A DNA stretch of 64,000 nucleotides from Lacinutrix mariniflava (lineage in GTDB: Bacteria; Bacteroidota; Bacteroidia; Flavobacteriales; Flavobacteriaceae). Where the stretch lies: positions 1 to 64,000 of the forward strand of contig NZ_LIQG01000020.1 in the NCBI RefSeq assembly GCF_001418015.1, in the 5' to 3' direction. Position numbers and translations under genes: made by a program. The stretch's first letter is position 1; every line of letters starts with the position of its first letter. Under the pieces are notes generated by a model. It was given only the letters and a program-made list of their open reading frames with translations, had not been told where the DNA came from and did not search any database. This document shows, piece after piece, positions 44,612 through 53,293 of this stretch.

Positions 44612-45307
44612 ATGTTAGCAGGCCATTTTACTACCGCATTAATAGCAAAACAAAAGTTCCCAAAAGGAACTTTACTTTATTTTTTAATCATATCACAATT
44701 ACAGGATATTTTATGGTTTACTTTTCATTATTTAGGACTTGAAGTTACTGACCCAAGTGATGCTTTTGATGCCACTTTAAGTAATATGGCAGTTGATATG
44801 TTATATAGCCATGATTTAGCACCTCTATTATTCTGGGTAGCTATTGCATTTGTAATTGGAAAATTATTATTTAAAAGCACGCAAATAGGATTAGTAAGTA
44901 TGGCTTTAGTATTAGGCCACTTTGTATTAGATTTCTTTTCTGGTCATATGCATCACCTGTTTGGAGCAGGTACAATGGGCGCTGGTATTGGTTTGTACGC
45001 TTCTAGCCCATATTTAGCCATTTTAATAGAAGCTATATTTAGCGTTGTGGCACTTTGGTATTTCTTTAAAGAAGAATCAAAAAAAGGAATTGTGCGAACC
45101 AATAAAAATAGAGCTGCTATTATTTCTGTTTTCGCTTATGGAATTATTTTTATGACACTAATTGCAACTCACTCTTTTAGAGACCTTTTAGGTATTCCTG
45201 AATTTGATTTAGGCTTTAACACTAATATGCCTACACTAATTTTTACTTATGTAGTTATGCTTTATTGCTTGAATTATTTTGTACCGAAATTTAAGACAAC
45301 AGAATAG
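44612..45307 (+). CDS. Polytopic membrane protein, His-rich (C27)
   Basis: 231 aa with about six membrane helices. Conserved His/Asp positions (G-H-F at residues 4-6, Y-S-H-D-L, V-L-G-H-F-V-L-D-F-F-S-G-H-M-H-H) recall the inner-membrane putative metal-dependent hydrolases (YdjM/DUF457-like). Substrate unknown. It shares its promoter region with the divergent HxlR gene, which suggests induction by a small reactive compound. Together they form a self-contained regulated cassette. Confidence 0.65.
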   Translation: MLAGHFTTALIAKQKFPKGTLLYFLIISQLQDILWFTFHYLGLEVTDPSDAFDATLSNMAVDMLYSHDLAPLLFWVAIAFVIGKLLFKSTQIGLVSMALVLGHFVLDFFSGHMHHLFGAGTMGAGIGLYASSPYLAILIEAIFSVVALWYFFKEESKKGIVRTNKNRAAIISVFAYGIIFMTLIATHSFRDLLGIPEFDLGFNTNMPTLIFTYVVMLYCLNYFVPKFKTTE

Positions 45308-45326
45308 TTATGAGAATATAAAAAAC

Positions 45327-45455
45327 GGCATACAACAATGTATAAAAGCAATAGCGGTTCAGGTGCAAACTCGAATCGTTTTTGCGTTTAATTAAGTATA
45401 TTGTTTGCCGAAAGTAAGTGCATTTTAATCCGCCACTGCTCTTATACTAAACGTT
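45327..45455 (+). repeat. attC site of cassette C27
   Basis: R'' GGCATACAAC is the exact complement of GTTGTATGCC. Arms GTATAAAAGCAATAGCGG and CCGCCACTGCTCTTATAC form a clear stem. GTT at 45453 opens C28. Confidence 0.77.
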
Positions 45456-45636
45456 CTGGTTAATGCGCCGCTGCGCTCTGCATTAACCAGAACTCCTGGC
45501 GGCTACGCCTAACGTTCTTGTTGATTGCTTCGCTTCGCTGCGCACTAAACAAGAACGTTAGGCTATAAGTCATTTTTTGAAATTTAAAAATACTTCGTAT
45601 ATTCAAATTTCAAAAAACAACTCATAGCCGCCAGGA
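45453..45636. repeat. Gene-less 184-bp hairpin cassette, copy 3 (C28)
   Basis: Same length and apparently same sequence as 24930-25113 and 26512-26695, bounded by GTT cores, here between C27 and C29. Confidence 0.8.
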
Positions 45637-45878
45637 GTTAGCGTTCATTTCTTACTCGGCTCAAAAAAAATACAAAGCGTTATAAATTGCTAAGATTTCG
45701 TGGATAAAAAAACTCAAAAACAATTATCCGATCCACCCAAAACGCAACTGTTGCGTCGGACAAACCTCACTCCTATCAAATATTACTAAACCGATTTACC
45801 AAGCATTACGCAACTGTTGCGGCGGATTTATATTCTGCACGAATAATTGCGGATGTATAAAAAACTTTAATTTGTAAC
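45637..45878. other. Gene-less cassette body C29
   Basis: About 240 bases with no reading frame. It contains two copies of ACGCAACTGTTGCG followed by KCGGA (at about 45760 and 45809), a short palindrome that could be a protein-binding site. Confidence 0.5.
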
Positions 45879-46010
45879 GAACGCTAACAGTATGTATAAA
45901 TAATGCTTAAATTAGTCCTGAAACTAAAGGAAGTGCTTCTTTTGCTAGCTTCTGATTTTCCTACGGAAAATCCCAGCAAGCAAAAACGCACTATCCATAC
46001 ATTTAACGTT
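45879..46010 (+). repeat. attC site of cassette C29
   Basis: R'' GAACGCTAAC is the exact complement of GTTAGCGTTC. Arms GTATGTATAAATAATGC and GCACTATCCATACAT. Inner hairpin GATTTTCCTACGGAAAATC. Confidence 0.74.
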
Positions 46011-46035
46011 GGCATTCATTTTAAAAAAACACACA

Positions 46036-46953
46036 TTGAGCTTAAATAAGAAAATATCTGCAACTTCGATTTTAGCGTTAAAAGATGCTTTAGTCACAAT
46101 ATATTATCGAAAAAAAGACTTGAGACAATTTATCGAATTAACTATCGAAAACACTGCGATTGTATCAACTATTGATTGGACTGAAAATATTAAATATGAA
46201 AGTGTTTCTCAATTAATTGATAGAATGGTCAAACGTCAAGATTTATACCAAACTGACTTATTAAAGTTGGTACAAGAAGTTGGAAACATAAATGACTTTT
46301 CTCATCTAGAATATTGGGAAAAAGAAAACAAAGGATTAATCAAAAAAGCAGAATCTGCTGTTGCTAAATTGAGAAAACAAACAAAAGGCTACTTTGACAC
46401 AATTGAGGAATTAAAAAAAGCAGAAAATAGACGAGAAACAACTAAAGAGAAATTAAAGGATAGTATTGCATATCAGCAAAAACTAGATGAATTGAAAATG
46501 GAATTTTATCAAATTGCGTCCAATTCCAATCCTCAACAGAAGGGTTTTCAATTTGAGAAATTTTTGAATAAGTTATTTATTTTCTTTGATTTAGACCCAA
46601 AATCTGCGTTCAAAGTTACAGGAGAACAAATAGACGGAGCATTCACTTTTGATAATGCCGATTACCTTTTGGAAGCCAAATGGCAAGAAAAATCAATTAT
46701 CGCTGCTGACTTATATACATTTGGAGGAAAAATTCAAGGGAAACTAAAGAATACTTTAGGATTATTTATCTCTTTAGGACCATATTCTTCAGAATGTACC
46801 GAAACAGGAAGTCCTGTTCTTAAATCAATGATTCTAATGGACGGAATGGATTTAATGCAAGTATTGGAAGGCAGAGTCAGATTGAATGATATGATTTTAA
46901 TCAAAAGACGACACGCCTCTCAAACAGGAGATATATATTATAAAATGGGATAA
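46036..46953 (+). CDS. PD-(D/E)XK nuclease with helical N-terminal domain (C30)
   Basis: 305 aa from TTG 46036 (the frame opens at a TTG inside the core site, which is unlikely to be used). Residues about 10-85 are helical (A-L-K-D-A-L-V-T-I-Y, L-R-Q-F-I-E-L-T, V-S-Q-L-I-D-R-M) and resemble the effector-associated EAD1-type adaptor domain, tentatively. A coiled coil spans 85-165. The C-terminal restriction-endonuclease fold has Q-I-D-G-A-F and L-L-E-A-K-W-Q, i.e. D-x(n)-E-x-K. Probably a DNA-cutting effector of a conflict system. It shares its cassette with the nucleotidyltransferase-like gene. Confidence 0.65.
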   Translation: MSLNKKISATSILALKDALVTIYYRKKDLRQFIELTIENTAIVSTIDWTENIKYESVSQLIDRMVKRQDLYQTDLLKLVQEVGNINDFSHLEYWEKENKGLIKKAESAVAKLRKQTKGYFDTIEELKKAENRRETTKEKLKDSIAYQQKLDELKMEFYQIASNSNPQQKGFQFEKFLNKLFIFFDLDPKSAFKVTGEQIDGAFTFDNADYLLEAKWQEKSIIAADLYTFGGKIQGKLKNTLGLFISLGPYSSECTETGSPVLKSMILMDGMDLMQVLEGRVRLNDMILIKRRHASQTGDIYYKMG

Positions 46954-46957
46954 AAAC

Positions 46958-46998
46958 GAAATCATATACAAACACATTATCATTCATTTTGCTAAACA
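46958..46998 (+). repeat. Relic of an attC right arm inside C30
   Basis: AATCATATACAAACACATTATCATTCATTTTGCTAA-like DNA keeps the right-arm pattern (CATATACAAACAC), but the GTT core has become ATT and no left arm is left. This suggests that two cassettes fused after loss of the intervening attC. Confidence 0.55.
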
Positions 46999-47004
46999 AT
47001 TAAA

Positions 47005-47691
47005 ATGGAAAAAGAAAAATGGGACAGAATTAAAAATTACAAACTAAATTCTATCAATTTAAATTCACTAGAAAATGAAATTCAAAATCATTTTCAAAAT
47101 ATTATTTTAAATCCAAATATCAAATTACTTAAGATATTTTATGAATATTTACATACTAAAAATAATTTACTAGGAATAGAATACAGATGTTTGTGTTGGT
47201 TGGATATGATTTATAATTTTCCAACTAATTTAAATAAACCCTTTTTAAACGAACCTGTTTATATGGAACTAGGAGACTTTAAGAATAAATATATGATCAC
47301 GAATAAAAGAACAGAATTATTAAATATATTAATCGATTTTATTTCAGATAAAAAAAAACAATCGAATTTGGATTATATGACTGTACTAATTGGAGGTAGT
47401 TTTACAGACTTAGATATTAAATTACCTAATGATATTGATTTAGTAATTATAAAACCAAACAATCTTGAACAATATAATACTGATTTTAATGCAACATATT
47501 TATATGCCTCAAATTCAATCCCTAAAGGTTTAGATATAGAATTTTTGCCTGAATCTTTAGATAAATCAAGTTTTAAAATTTTTTCTAGAATAATTGCTCT
47601 TGGAAATAATGCAGAAATAAAAGAAAAATCAAAATTACATATAAACTCTAATTCATTTAAACTAAGGAAAATAGTTGAATTAAAAATATAA
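47005..47691 (+). CDS. Nucleotidyltransferase-like protein (C30)
   Basis: 228 aa. The core V-L-I-G-G-S-F-T-D-L-D-I-K-L-P-N-D-I-D-L-V at about residues 128-148 fits the polymerase-beta-type nucleotidyltransferase pattern (G-G-S then D-x-D). A possible third carboxylate is in L-D-I-E-F-L-P. The N-terminal 100 residues are helical. MNT-like proteins modify proteins or RNAs and appear in toxin-antitoxin and defence loci. The product may have been independent of the upstream nuclease before fusion of their cassettes. Confidence 0.6.
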   Translation: MEKEKWDRIKNYKLNSINLNSLENEIQNHFQNIILNPNIKLLKIFYEYLHTKNNLLGIEYRCLCWLDMIYNFPTNLNKPFLNEPVYMELGDFKNKYMITNKRTELLNILIDFISDKKKQSNLDYMTVLIGGSFTDLDIKLPNDIDLVIIKPNNLEQYNTDFNATYLYASNSIPKGLDIEFLPESLDKSSFKIFSRIIALGNNAEIKEKSKLHINSNSFKLRKIVELKI

Positions 47692-47695
47692 ACGA

Positions 47696-47824
47696 AATGC
47701 CAACACCGTATATAATTTATTGCTAGTTCTAGCCTGCTTACGAAAACCCTCGCGGATTTTCTATTCGGTTTTTATTTGCTAAATTACGTTCTTAACCACG
47801 CAACAAACCATATACAAACACGTT
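47696..47824 (+). repeat. attC site of cassette C30
   Basis: R'' AATGCCAAC complements GTTGGCATT at 46008, 1.7 kb away, which shows that the two genes form one functional cassette. Confidence 0.77.
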
Positions 47825-48243
47825 ATGTTTAATAATCCCAGACTTCTGGAACTTCCCTTGTTCATTGCAATTAGCCCATTGTAAATTACAGAGTTTGCAA
47901 TAAACTTGAATTGGAATACTGGATTTTGAGGAATAATTGTACCAACCCAAGCTTTCGATTTAAATCGGATGAGAGTTCTACTCTCAAATACGAATTTTGA
48001 TTCGCATAAAGCTTGTATAAGGTAGTGAAATTTTCGGACAAAGTCAAGTATCAGAAACTATTAAAAGTTGATAACAACATATATTTACTAATACAAAGCG
48101 CTATTTGCTTCTAAAATCACGAACCATATCAGGCTTCATATAGTGCATAATTTTAAAACCATGCACATCGATCATGAAGTATCTATGTAGCGTCAGTGCT
48201 TACTACGTAATCTTGGAGATTCCCAACGGAATATCCAAATTAC
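47822..48243. other. Gene-less cassette body C31
   Basis: About 420 bases. No long frame on either strand. A minus-strand fragment (about 48099-48176) reads M-I-D-V-H-G-F-K-I-M-H-Y-M-K-P-D-M-V-R-D-F and looks protein-like, but the frame is only about 30 codons and probably is a relic. Mixed short inverted repeats are present. Confidence 0.45.
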
Positions 48244-48374
48244 TAAACATAACAACGTATATATAAAATAGCTAATTGGTTGTTTAATCAATATTTTTTG
48301 TTTCTTTATAAAATATATACAAGCCGGAAAGACAAGTCATTATTTAAACGCTACTTTCCATATACGTATACGTT
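48244..48374 (+). repeat. attC site of cassette C31
   Basis: R'' TAAACATAAC is the exact complement of GTTATGTTTA. The right arm is CATATACGTATACGTT; GTAT replaces the usual AAAC at the point where IS110 inserts in other sites. Confidence 0.72.
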
Positions 48375-48394
48375 GTAAAACATTTAGACGAACA

Positions 48395-49234
48395 TTGAGA
48401 ATTCAAATTATCATATTGATTTTAATCACAAATTTTGCTTTCGGACAAAGTAAAGTTACTATTGACAAGAATATTTCCAAATATGAAATTAAAGATGAGT
48501 TCAATCGATTCGATGACATTGCAAACGAAATAAAGCACATTGAAAGTCTAAAAATTAGTTTCCCAACCGACTCTGAAATTGAAATTTCTAACAGTTATAG
48601 TTCGGGATATACAGGTCACGACATTTCTATTCGACTGAACAAAAATCTGAACATCAAAAGTGTAACTTATAATTATCGGACAGATGTTGTTGGATTAAAT
48701 GAACCCAAATATATTGTGGATAAGATTTCTTTGAAACTAAATCAAGATCCTTTTAAAAACATAAAAGAACTTCGAGGACAATATATTTTGCAAATCAATA
48801 AAATAGATTCTATTGGAAAATTAATAAACACAAAAGAATTTAAAGGAAAATTCAAAACTTTCAAAGAAGTTGACAAAAATTCAGCTGATTATAAATGGAC
48901 ATTGGAACAGAATAAAATATTTTACGAAATCACTAATGAAAATGGAGTTTATCTACATCCCGATAAAAGACCGAGTTTAAAATCTGACACCAAATTATTG
49001 GTAAAAAAACTAAAGGGGTTGAGTAATAATTTCCCAACCAAATTAAGAACTTGGGTTGTGATTAACGAACTTGGTAAAATCGAAGAAAACTCTGTTCAAT
49101 ATCAAACCAAAGTTGGCTCTGAATTGAAAGATAAAATAACTAAACTTCTAATTGAAATGACAGAATGGTATCCAGCTTGTGTGAACGAGAAAGAGGTTAA
49201 ATCGAAAATACCTTTGATAATCGGAATTGAATAA
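48395..49234 (+). CDS. Secreted protein, unknown (C32)
   Basis: 279 aa from TTG 48395, with a signal peptide cleaved near A-F-G-Q. Beta-rich N-terminal half (D-S-E-I-E-I-S-N-S-Y-S-S-G-Y-T-G-H-D-I-S), then a C-terminal part with L-R-T-W-V-V-I-N-E-L-G-K-I-E and E-W-Y-P-A-C-V-N. The last portion resembles the TonB C-terminal/energy-transducer-like fold used in secreted Bacteroidota proteins ('V-V-I-N-x-x-G-x-I'). Unknown function. Confidence 0.58.
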   Translation: MRIQIIILILITNFAFGQSKVTIDKNISKYEIKDEFNRFDDIANEIKHIESLKISFPTDSEIEISNSYSSGYTGHDISIRLNKNLNIKSVTYNYRTDVVGLNEPKYIVDKISLKLNQDPFKNIKELRGQYILQINKIDSIGKLINTKEFKGKFKTFKEVDKNSADYKWTLEQNKIFYEITNENGVYLHPDKRPSLKSDTKLLVKKLKGLSNNFPTKLRTWVVINELGKIEENSVQYQTKVGSELKDKITKLLIEMTEWYPACVNEKEVKSKIPLIIGIE

Positions 49235-49239
49235 AAAAC

Positions 49240-49372
49240 GTTTTACAACACCGTGTATAATTAATTGCTTGTTTTAAGTCTACTTACGAACATTCCTGCG
49301 GAATATTCTATCTGTGATTTATTTGCTAAATTAGTTGCTTAAACCACGCAACCAATCATACACAATCACGTT
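49240..49372 (+). repeat. attC site of cassette C32
   Basis: R'' GTTTTACAAC complements GTTGTAAAAC exactly. Arms GTGTATAATTAATTGC and GCAACCAATCATACAC carry matched changes (GTGTAT/ATACAC). GTT at 49370. Confidence 0.77.
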
Positions 49373-49534
49373 AGCTTTAATGCAGGAGCAAGTTTATGTA
49401 ATCTGAATTTAAAAAAGAAAAGGCTAATATTCTATAAGGTACTATTTTTATTTAACTATCCCGAAATAATATATAGCATTTTATTTATAAAAAAAATCCG
49501 AATAAGTAAATTTACACATAAGGACTTCATTAAG

Positions 49535-50080
49535 CTATTTTGGAAATCTTGCTGTAATTAATTTAATTTGCCCCAAATGATGTGCTTGATGTTCCATTAC
49601 GTGAAACCAAGCCCAATGATTACTTTTTGTCCACCAATCATCATTTCTCTTCTTGAATTCTTTTAATGTGTTCTTTCTTACTTTTTTGTAAATATCTAAA
49701 TAACACTTTATTGGTTTTTCTTTAAGTATTTTTTTAGATTCATCAAGGTTAATGCCTATTTCGAGTAGTTCTTTTTCTTCTTGTTCATATTCATTAAATA
49801 TATCTTCTCCAAATGACGATTTCTGATATGATGCTTCTACAGATGCTAAATGTAATATAATAGCTCCTATTGAATTTGCTTGTTCATCAAATTGGAAATC
49901 TGTTTCAAATTGGTTAAGGCCTTTTGTAGTTGAAATAATGTCGCTCTTTAAGCTTTCTAGCATATAGACCATAACTCCTATTTCTTTATCGTATCCTTTT
50001 TTACTATTTATTTTTTGAGCACTTAAAAAGTTAGTAGATAAAATAATGATTATTAATAAGCTTTTAAATAATATTTTCAT
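49535..50080 (-). CDS. DinB-superfamily protein, exported (C33)
   Basis: 181 aa on the strand opposite to the array, from ATG 50080. Signal peptide cleaved near L-S-A-Q. The DinB four-helix bundle is clear: N-S-I-G-A-I-I-L-H-L-A-S-V-E at about 75-88 and the C-terminal H-V-M-E-H-Q-A-H-H-L-G-Q-I-K, giving the three metal-binding histidines. Members include bacillithiol/mycothiol transferases and unknown thiol enzymes, mostly cytoplasmic, so an exported form is unusual. The flanks within the cassette (49373-49534, 50081-50267) hold its promoter and no other gene. Confidence 0.78.
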   Translation of the reverse strand: MKILFKSLLIIIILSTNFLSAQKINSKKGYDKEIGVMVYMLESLKSDIISTTKGLNQFETDFQFDEQANSIGAIILHLASVEASYQKSSFGEDIFNEYEQEEKELLEIGINLDESKKILKEKPIKCYLDIYKKVRKNTLKEFKKRNDDWWTKSNHWAWFHVMEHQAHHLGQIKLITARFPK

Positions 50081-50267
50081 AAACACAAATAGTTGATTGT
50101 TTTTTAAATAGTTATCTTAATTTTGATAATCTAGTTTTCTTTAAACGTGTTTAATTAGGGTTTATTATTGATTTTAAAAATTATATTAGTCGAAACGGAG
50201 GAATTAACTCAAACTCGAAAAAAGATAAATTGCGGAACTGAAAAACAAGAATAAATCATAAGCACTA

Positions 50268-50397
50268 AAAGCTAACACCGTATAAAATTAATTGCTGGTT
50301 TTTGCATATTTACGAAAGTCCTCGCGGACTTTCTATTTGTGATTTATTTACTAACTTTAGTGCTTAAAACACGCAACTAATCTTATACAACAACGTT
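50268..50397 (+). repeat. attC site of cassette C33
   Basis: R'' AAAGCTAAC complements GTTAGCTTT. Arms GTATAAAATTAATTGC and GCAACTAATCTTATAC. Inner hairpin GAAAGTCCTCGCGGACTTTC. Confidence 0.77.
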
Positions 50398-50426
50398 ATG
50401 TGCAAGCTGAAAAAAAAATCCGAACT

Positions 50427-51074
50427 ATGATTAAACATTGTTTTACAACCTTAATATTTCTTTTCAATTTTACCATTGCAATTGGACAATCGGAAACGGA
50501 AATAAAAGTTCCTGAATTTGATGATAGTTTTAGTAAAACGGTGCAAATCCTTGAAAACGGAAAAACTGATATTGACTATAAATCATTTAGAGAAAGTTTT
50601 ATTGAAAGTAAACAATTCAAAATTGCGTCTGAAAAAAGTTCGGAATTTAGAGATTTGAAAAAACAAATGTATCGACAAATGTCTGAATCGAAATACGACA
50701 GTATTATCTCTACCACGAAAAAAATGTTGAGTATTGACTATACGAGTATGACAGCACATAAAATATTGAGACAGACTTATAAAATAGTTGGAGATTCAAT
50801 AAATGCGGAAAAATATAAAACAATTCAATTTGGACTTCTGACATCGATTGTGAATAATGGAGACGGAAAATCTTGTGAAAATGGTTGGTCTGTAATTCAA
50901 ATATCTGAGGAATATTTTATCTTAAATATGCTCGGAGTTGAATTAAAAACTCAAAGTATCGATGGCGGAATTTGTGACCGAATGGAAGTCGTAGATGAAA
51001 ACAGAGAAACGAAAGTGTATTATTTTGAAATAAGTAATGTATTTAAAGGAAAAGAAAATCTGAAAGAAAAATAA
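50427..51074 (+). CDS. DUF4919-like secreted protein (C34)
   Basis: 215 aa from ATG 50427, with a signal peptide ending near A-I-G-Q. The pattern F-R-E-S-F-I-E-S-K-Q, a helical middle with M-L-S-I-D-Y-T-S-M-T-A-H-K-I-L, then G-L-L-T-S-I-V-N-N-G-D-G-K-S and V-I-Q-I-S-E-E-Y-F-I-L follows the DUF4919 family of Bacteroidota, whose function is unknown. An in-frame GTG at 50400 overlaps the cassette end and is not favoured. Confidence 0.72.
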   Translation: MIKHCFTTLIFLFNFTIAIGQSETEIKVPEFDDSFSKTVQILENGKTDIDYKSFRESFIESKQFKIASEKSSEFRDLKKQMYRQMSESKYDSIISTTKKMLSIDYTSMTAHKILRQTYKIVGDSINAEKYKTIQFGLLTSIVNNGDGKSCENGWSVIQISEEYFILNMLGVELKTQSIDGGICDRMEVVDENRETKVYYFEISNVFKGKENLKEK

Positions 51075-51079
51075 AGCCA

Positions 51080-51201
51080 GCACATAACACCGTATATAAT
51101 TTATTGCTGGCTTCTTGCTTACTTACGAAAGTCCTCACGGACTTTCTTGGTCGGTAATTATTTACTAACTTAGTTGCTTAATCACGCAACAAAGCATATA
51201 C
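51080..51201 (+). repeat. attC site of C34, left part, split by IS110
   Basis: R'' GCACATAAC through AGCATATAC. The rest (AAACACGTT) is at 52429-52437. Third occurrence of the same break point, although this site has AAAGCATATAC instead of AAACCATATAC. Confidence 0.8.
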
Positions 51202-51241
51202 GTATTCCAAGATCAATTCCTAATAAATATTCTGTTTTTTT

Positions 51242-52234
51242 TTAAGCTACATGTTGTTGAAGAACCACATAAGGTGTTCCTCTTTTTACAACTGCAAAAG
51301 CTCTTGCAATTAATTTGTTTCTAACATTGTTTATCGCTAACATTTTATCCTTTCCTTCTGCTACTTTTCGTTTGTAATATTGTCTTAGTTCACTATCATG
51401 TTGGATTGCAGAAACACTAGCCATACTTAATAAACTTTTCATTTTTCTATCTCCTAAATAATGACACTGTTTTCGCTTATAGATACTAGTTCCAGAGCGA
51501 TGCTCGAATGGTGCTGTGCCACAATAACTCGAAAATGCACGCCAACTAGCAAAGCGTGTAAAGTTTCCTGTGTGGTAAATTAATTGACTCGCAACCACTA
51601 ATCCTACTCCTTTTAAGCTCGATAGTAATTCATAATTCTTTTGCATAGAATCATCTTCAGAAATAATTTCTTTTATTCTATCCTCTACCGCTTTTACTTG
51701 CTTAGATAAATAGTCTATACTACGTTTTAAGCTTATGCATCCAGAGTCTGTAGTTGGACTAGATAAAAGCACTTTCATTTCTTTTAAAGTACCTTTAAGT
51801 CCTGCATTATTTCTAACCAATTGATCGCGCAATGCTAACAAGCGCCCAAGCTCTAAATGAGACATGCTTTTTACAGTACTTGGCGCCAACTCTTCTCTAT
51901 AGAGCCAAGCATAACGTGCTATTAAAGCCGCATCCAACTTGTCTGTCTTTTCTTTTACAATTCCGGACGAACGTTTTATTTTTAACGGACTTTCTTCTAC
52001 AAAAACTATAGATTCACTAGCTAAATAAAGAGCTAATTTTAAGGAGTAATAGCCTGTATTCTCAAAACAATAAAAAACATCACTATCTTTACTGTACTTC
52101 GAAACCCATTTTAAAAGACTTTTGTAGCCTACTACATCATTAATAAACTCCTTGTGTACTTCGGCTTGATAACAAAAGGCATCTATTGTTTTTTTTGATA
52201 CATCGATTCCTACGACTTCTTTGTAATTTTTCAT
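51242..52234 (-). CDS. IS110-family DEDD recombinase, copy 3
   Basis: 330 aa, identical to the transposases at 34210-35202 and 38792-39784, all catalytic residues intact. Confidence 0.93.
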   Translation of the reverse strand: MKNYKEVVGIDVSKKTIDAFCYQAEVHKEFINDVVGYKSLLKWVSKYSKDSDVFYCFENTGYYSLKLALYLASESIVFVEESPLKIKRSSGIVKEKTDKLDAALIARYAWLYREELAPSTVKSMSHLELGRLLALRDQLVRNNAGLKGTLKEMKVLLSSPTTDSGCISLKRSIDYLSKQVKAVEDRIKEIISEDDSMQKNYELLSSLKGVGLVVASQLIYHTGNFTRFASWRAFSSYCGTAPFEHRSGTSIYKRKQCHYLGDRKMKSLLSMASVSAIQHDSELRQYYKRKVAEGKDKMLAINNVRNKLIARAFAVVKRGTPYVVLQQHVA

Positions 52235-52428
52235 ATTTTTACAATTAGAGTGAATAAATTTGTTGCGTTAACTACTTCCTTTATCGGGAGATCTTCACTC
52301 CTGGTATTCCAAATGGTTCTTGGCAACTATATAGAAAGAGAGGACTCGTACGTGTAAGGGAGCGTTATTCTAAAACACGTTATAGTTCTCCTCTTTTTCT
52401 ATCTAAAGATATTTATTACAAACTAAAG
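52235..52428 (-). ncRNA. Bridge RNA candidate of IS110 copy 3
   Basis: Same non-coding end as in copy 1 (35203-35396), with identical guide-like segments. Confidence 0.62.
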
Positions 52429-52464
52429 AAACACGTTACCACACATTAAACCCCAAACTCAAAA

Positions 52465-53289
52465 ATGACAGAAGAACAATTCGAAAATTGCAAACAATGT
52501 TTAAATCGAAAGAAAGGAGTAAATGAAAAAGAAAACATTTGTAATATAAAAGGGAAAAGTATGAACTTCGTGAATACTTGTACAGACTTTAACCTTGATA
52601 ATAATGTCATTTTAGGAACAAAGAATAAAATTAATGCAATTAGACCTAATTTAAAGAGAGCAAAACTCGCTCAATTATTTATTTGGATAGTTATGGCTCT
52701 TGACATTATATCAATATTTTCATCTTACTTACAATATAATTTACTTAAGTCACTGCAAAACAACGAAGAAGTAACTGAACAAATGTTAAACTCAAATGAT
52801 TCCAGGGAACAAATCATAGGAATTTTATATTTAGTAGTTTTTATAATTTCTGCGGTAACTTTTATTCAATGGTTTAGAAGGGCATATTATAACTTAAATA
52901 TTAGAACAAATTGTAATCATTCTGATGGTTGGGCATCCGGAAGTTGGTTTGTACCAATAATATCATTATATCGTCCATATCAAATAATGAAAGAAATGTG
53001 GACTAAAACTACTCAATTAATAAAATCTAAAACTTCTGAATACACAGACAATAGCACAATGATAATTGGACTTTGGTGGACTTTATGGATTGTATCTAAT
53101 TATATTGGTAAATATGTTATGAAAAGAACTTTTAAAGCAGAGACAATAGAAAACTTTTTAAATAGTACAGTTGGAGATATGATTTTGTCAATAATCGGAA
53201 TACCTTTAGCTATTATAACTGTAATGATTATTAAATCATATTCATTAAAAGAAGAAAATATTTCTGAATTAGAAAAAGTCGAAAATTAA
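52465..53289 (+). CDS. DUF4328 membrane protein with N-terminal Cys motif (C35)
   Basis: 274 aa. An N-terminal C-K-Q-C and later C-N-I / N-T-C-T-D may bind metal. After that come about four membrane helices with the DUF4328 signature: F-I-Q-W-F-R-R-A-Y-Y-N-L, W-A-S-G-S-W-F-V-P-I-I-S-L-Y-R-P-Y-Q-I-M-K-E-M-W. The domain's role is unknown; in other bacteria it often follows zinc-ribbon or kinase modules. Single gene in its cassette. Confidence 0.75.
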   Translation: MTEEQFENCKQCLNRKKGVNEKENICNIKGKSMNFVNTCTDFNLDNNVILGTKNKINAIRPNLKRAKLAQLFIWIVMALDIISIFSSYLQYNLLKSLQNNEEVTEQMLNSNDSREQIIGILYLVVFIISAVTFIQWFRRAYYNLNIRTNCNHSDGWASGSWFVPIISLYRPYQIMKEMWTKTTQLIKSKTSEYTDNSTMIIGLWWTLWIVSNYIGKYVMKRTFKAETIENFLNSTVGDMILSIIGIPLAIITVMIIKSYSLKEENISELEKVEN

Positions 53290-53293
53290 AAAC

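Larger units (their letters stand above)
51202..52428 (-). mobile_element. IS110-family insertion sequence, copy 3
   Basis: 1,227 bases, same sequence, length, orientation and attC position as copies 1 and 2. Confidence 0.9.
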
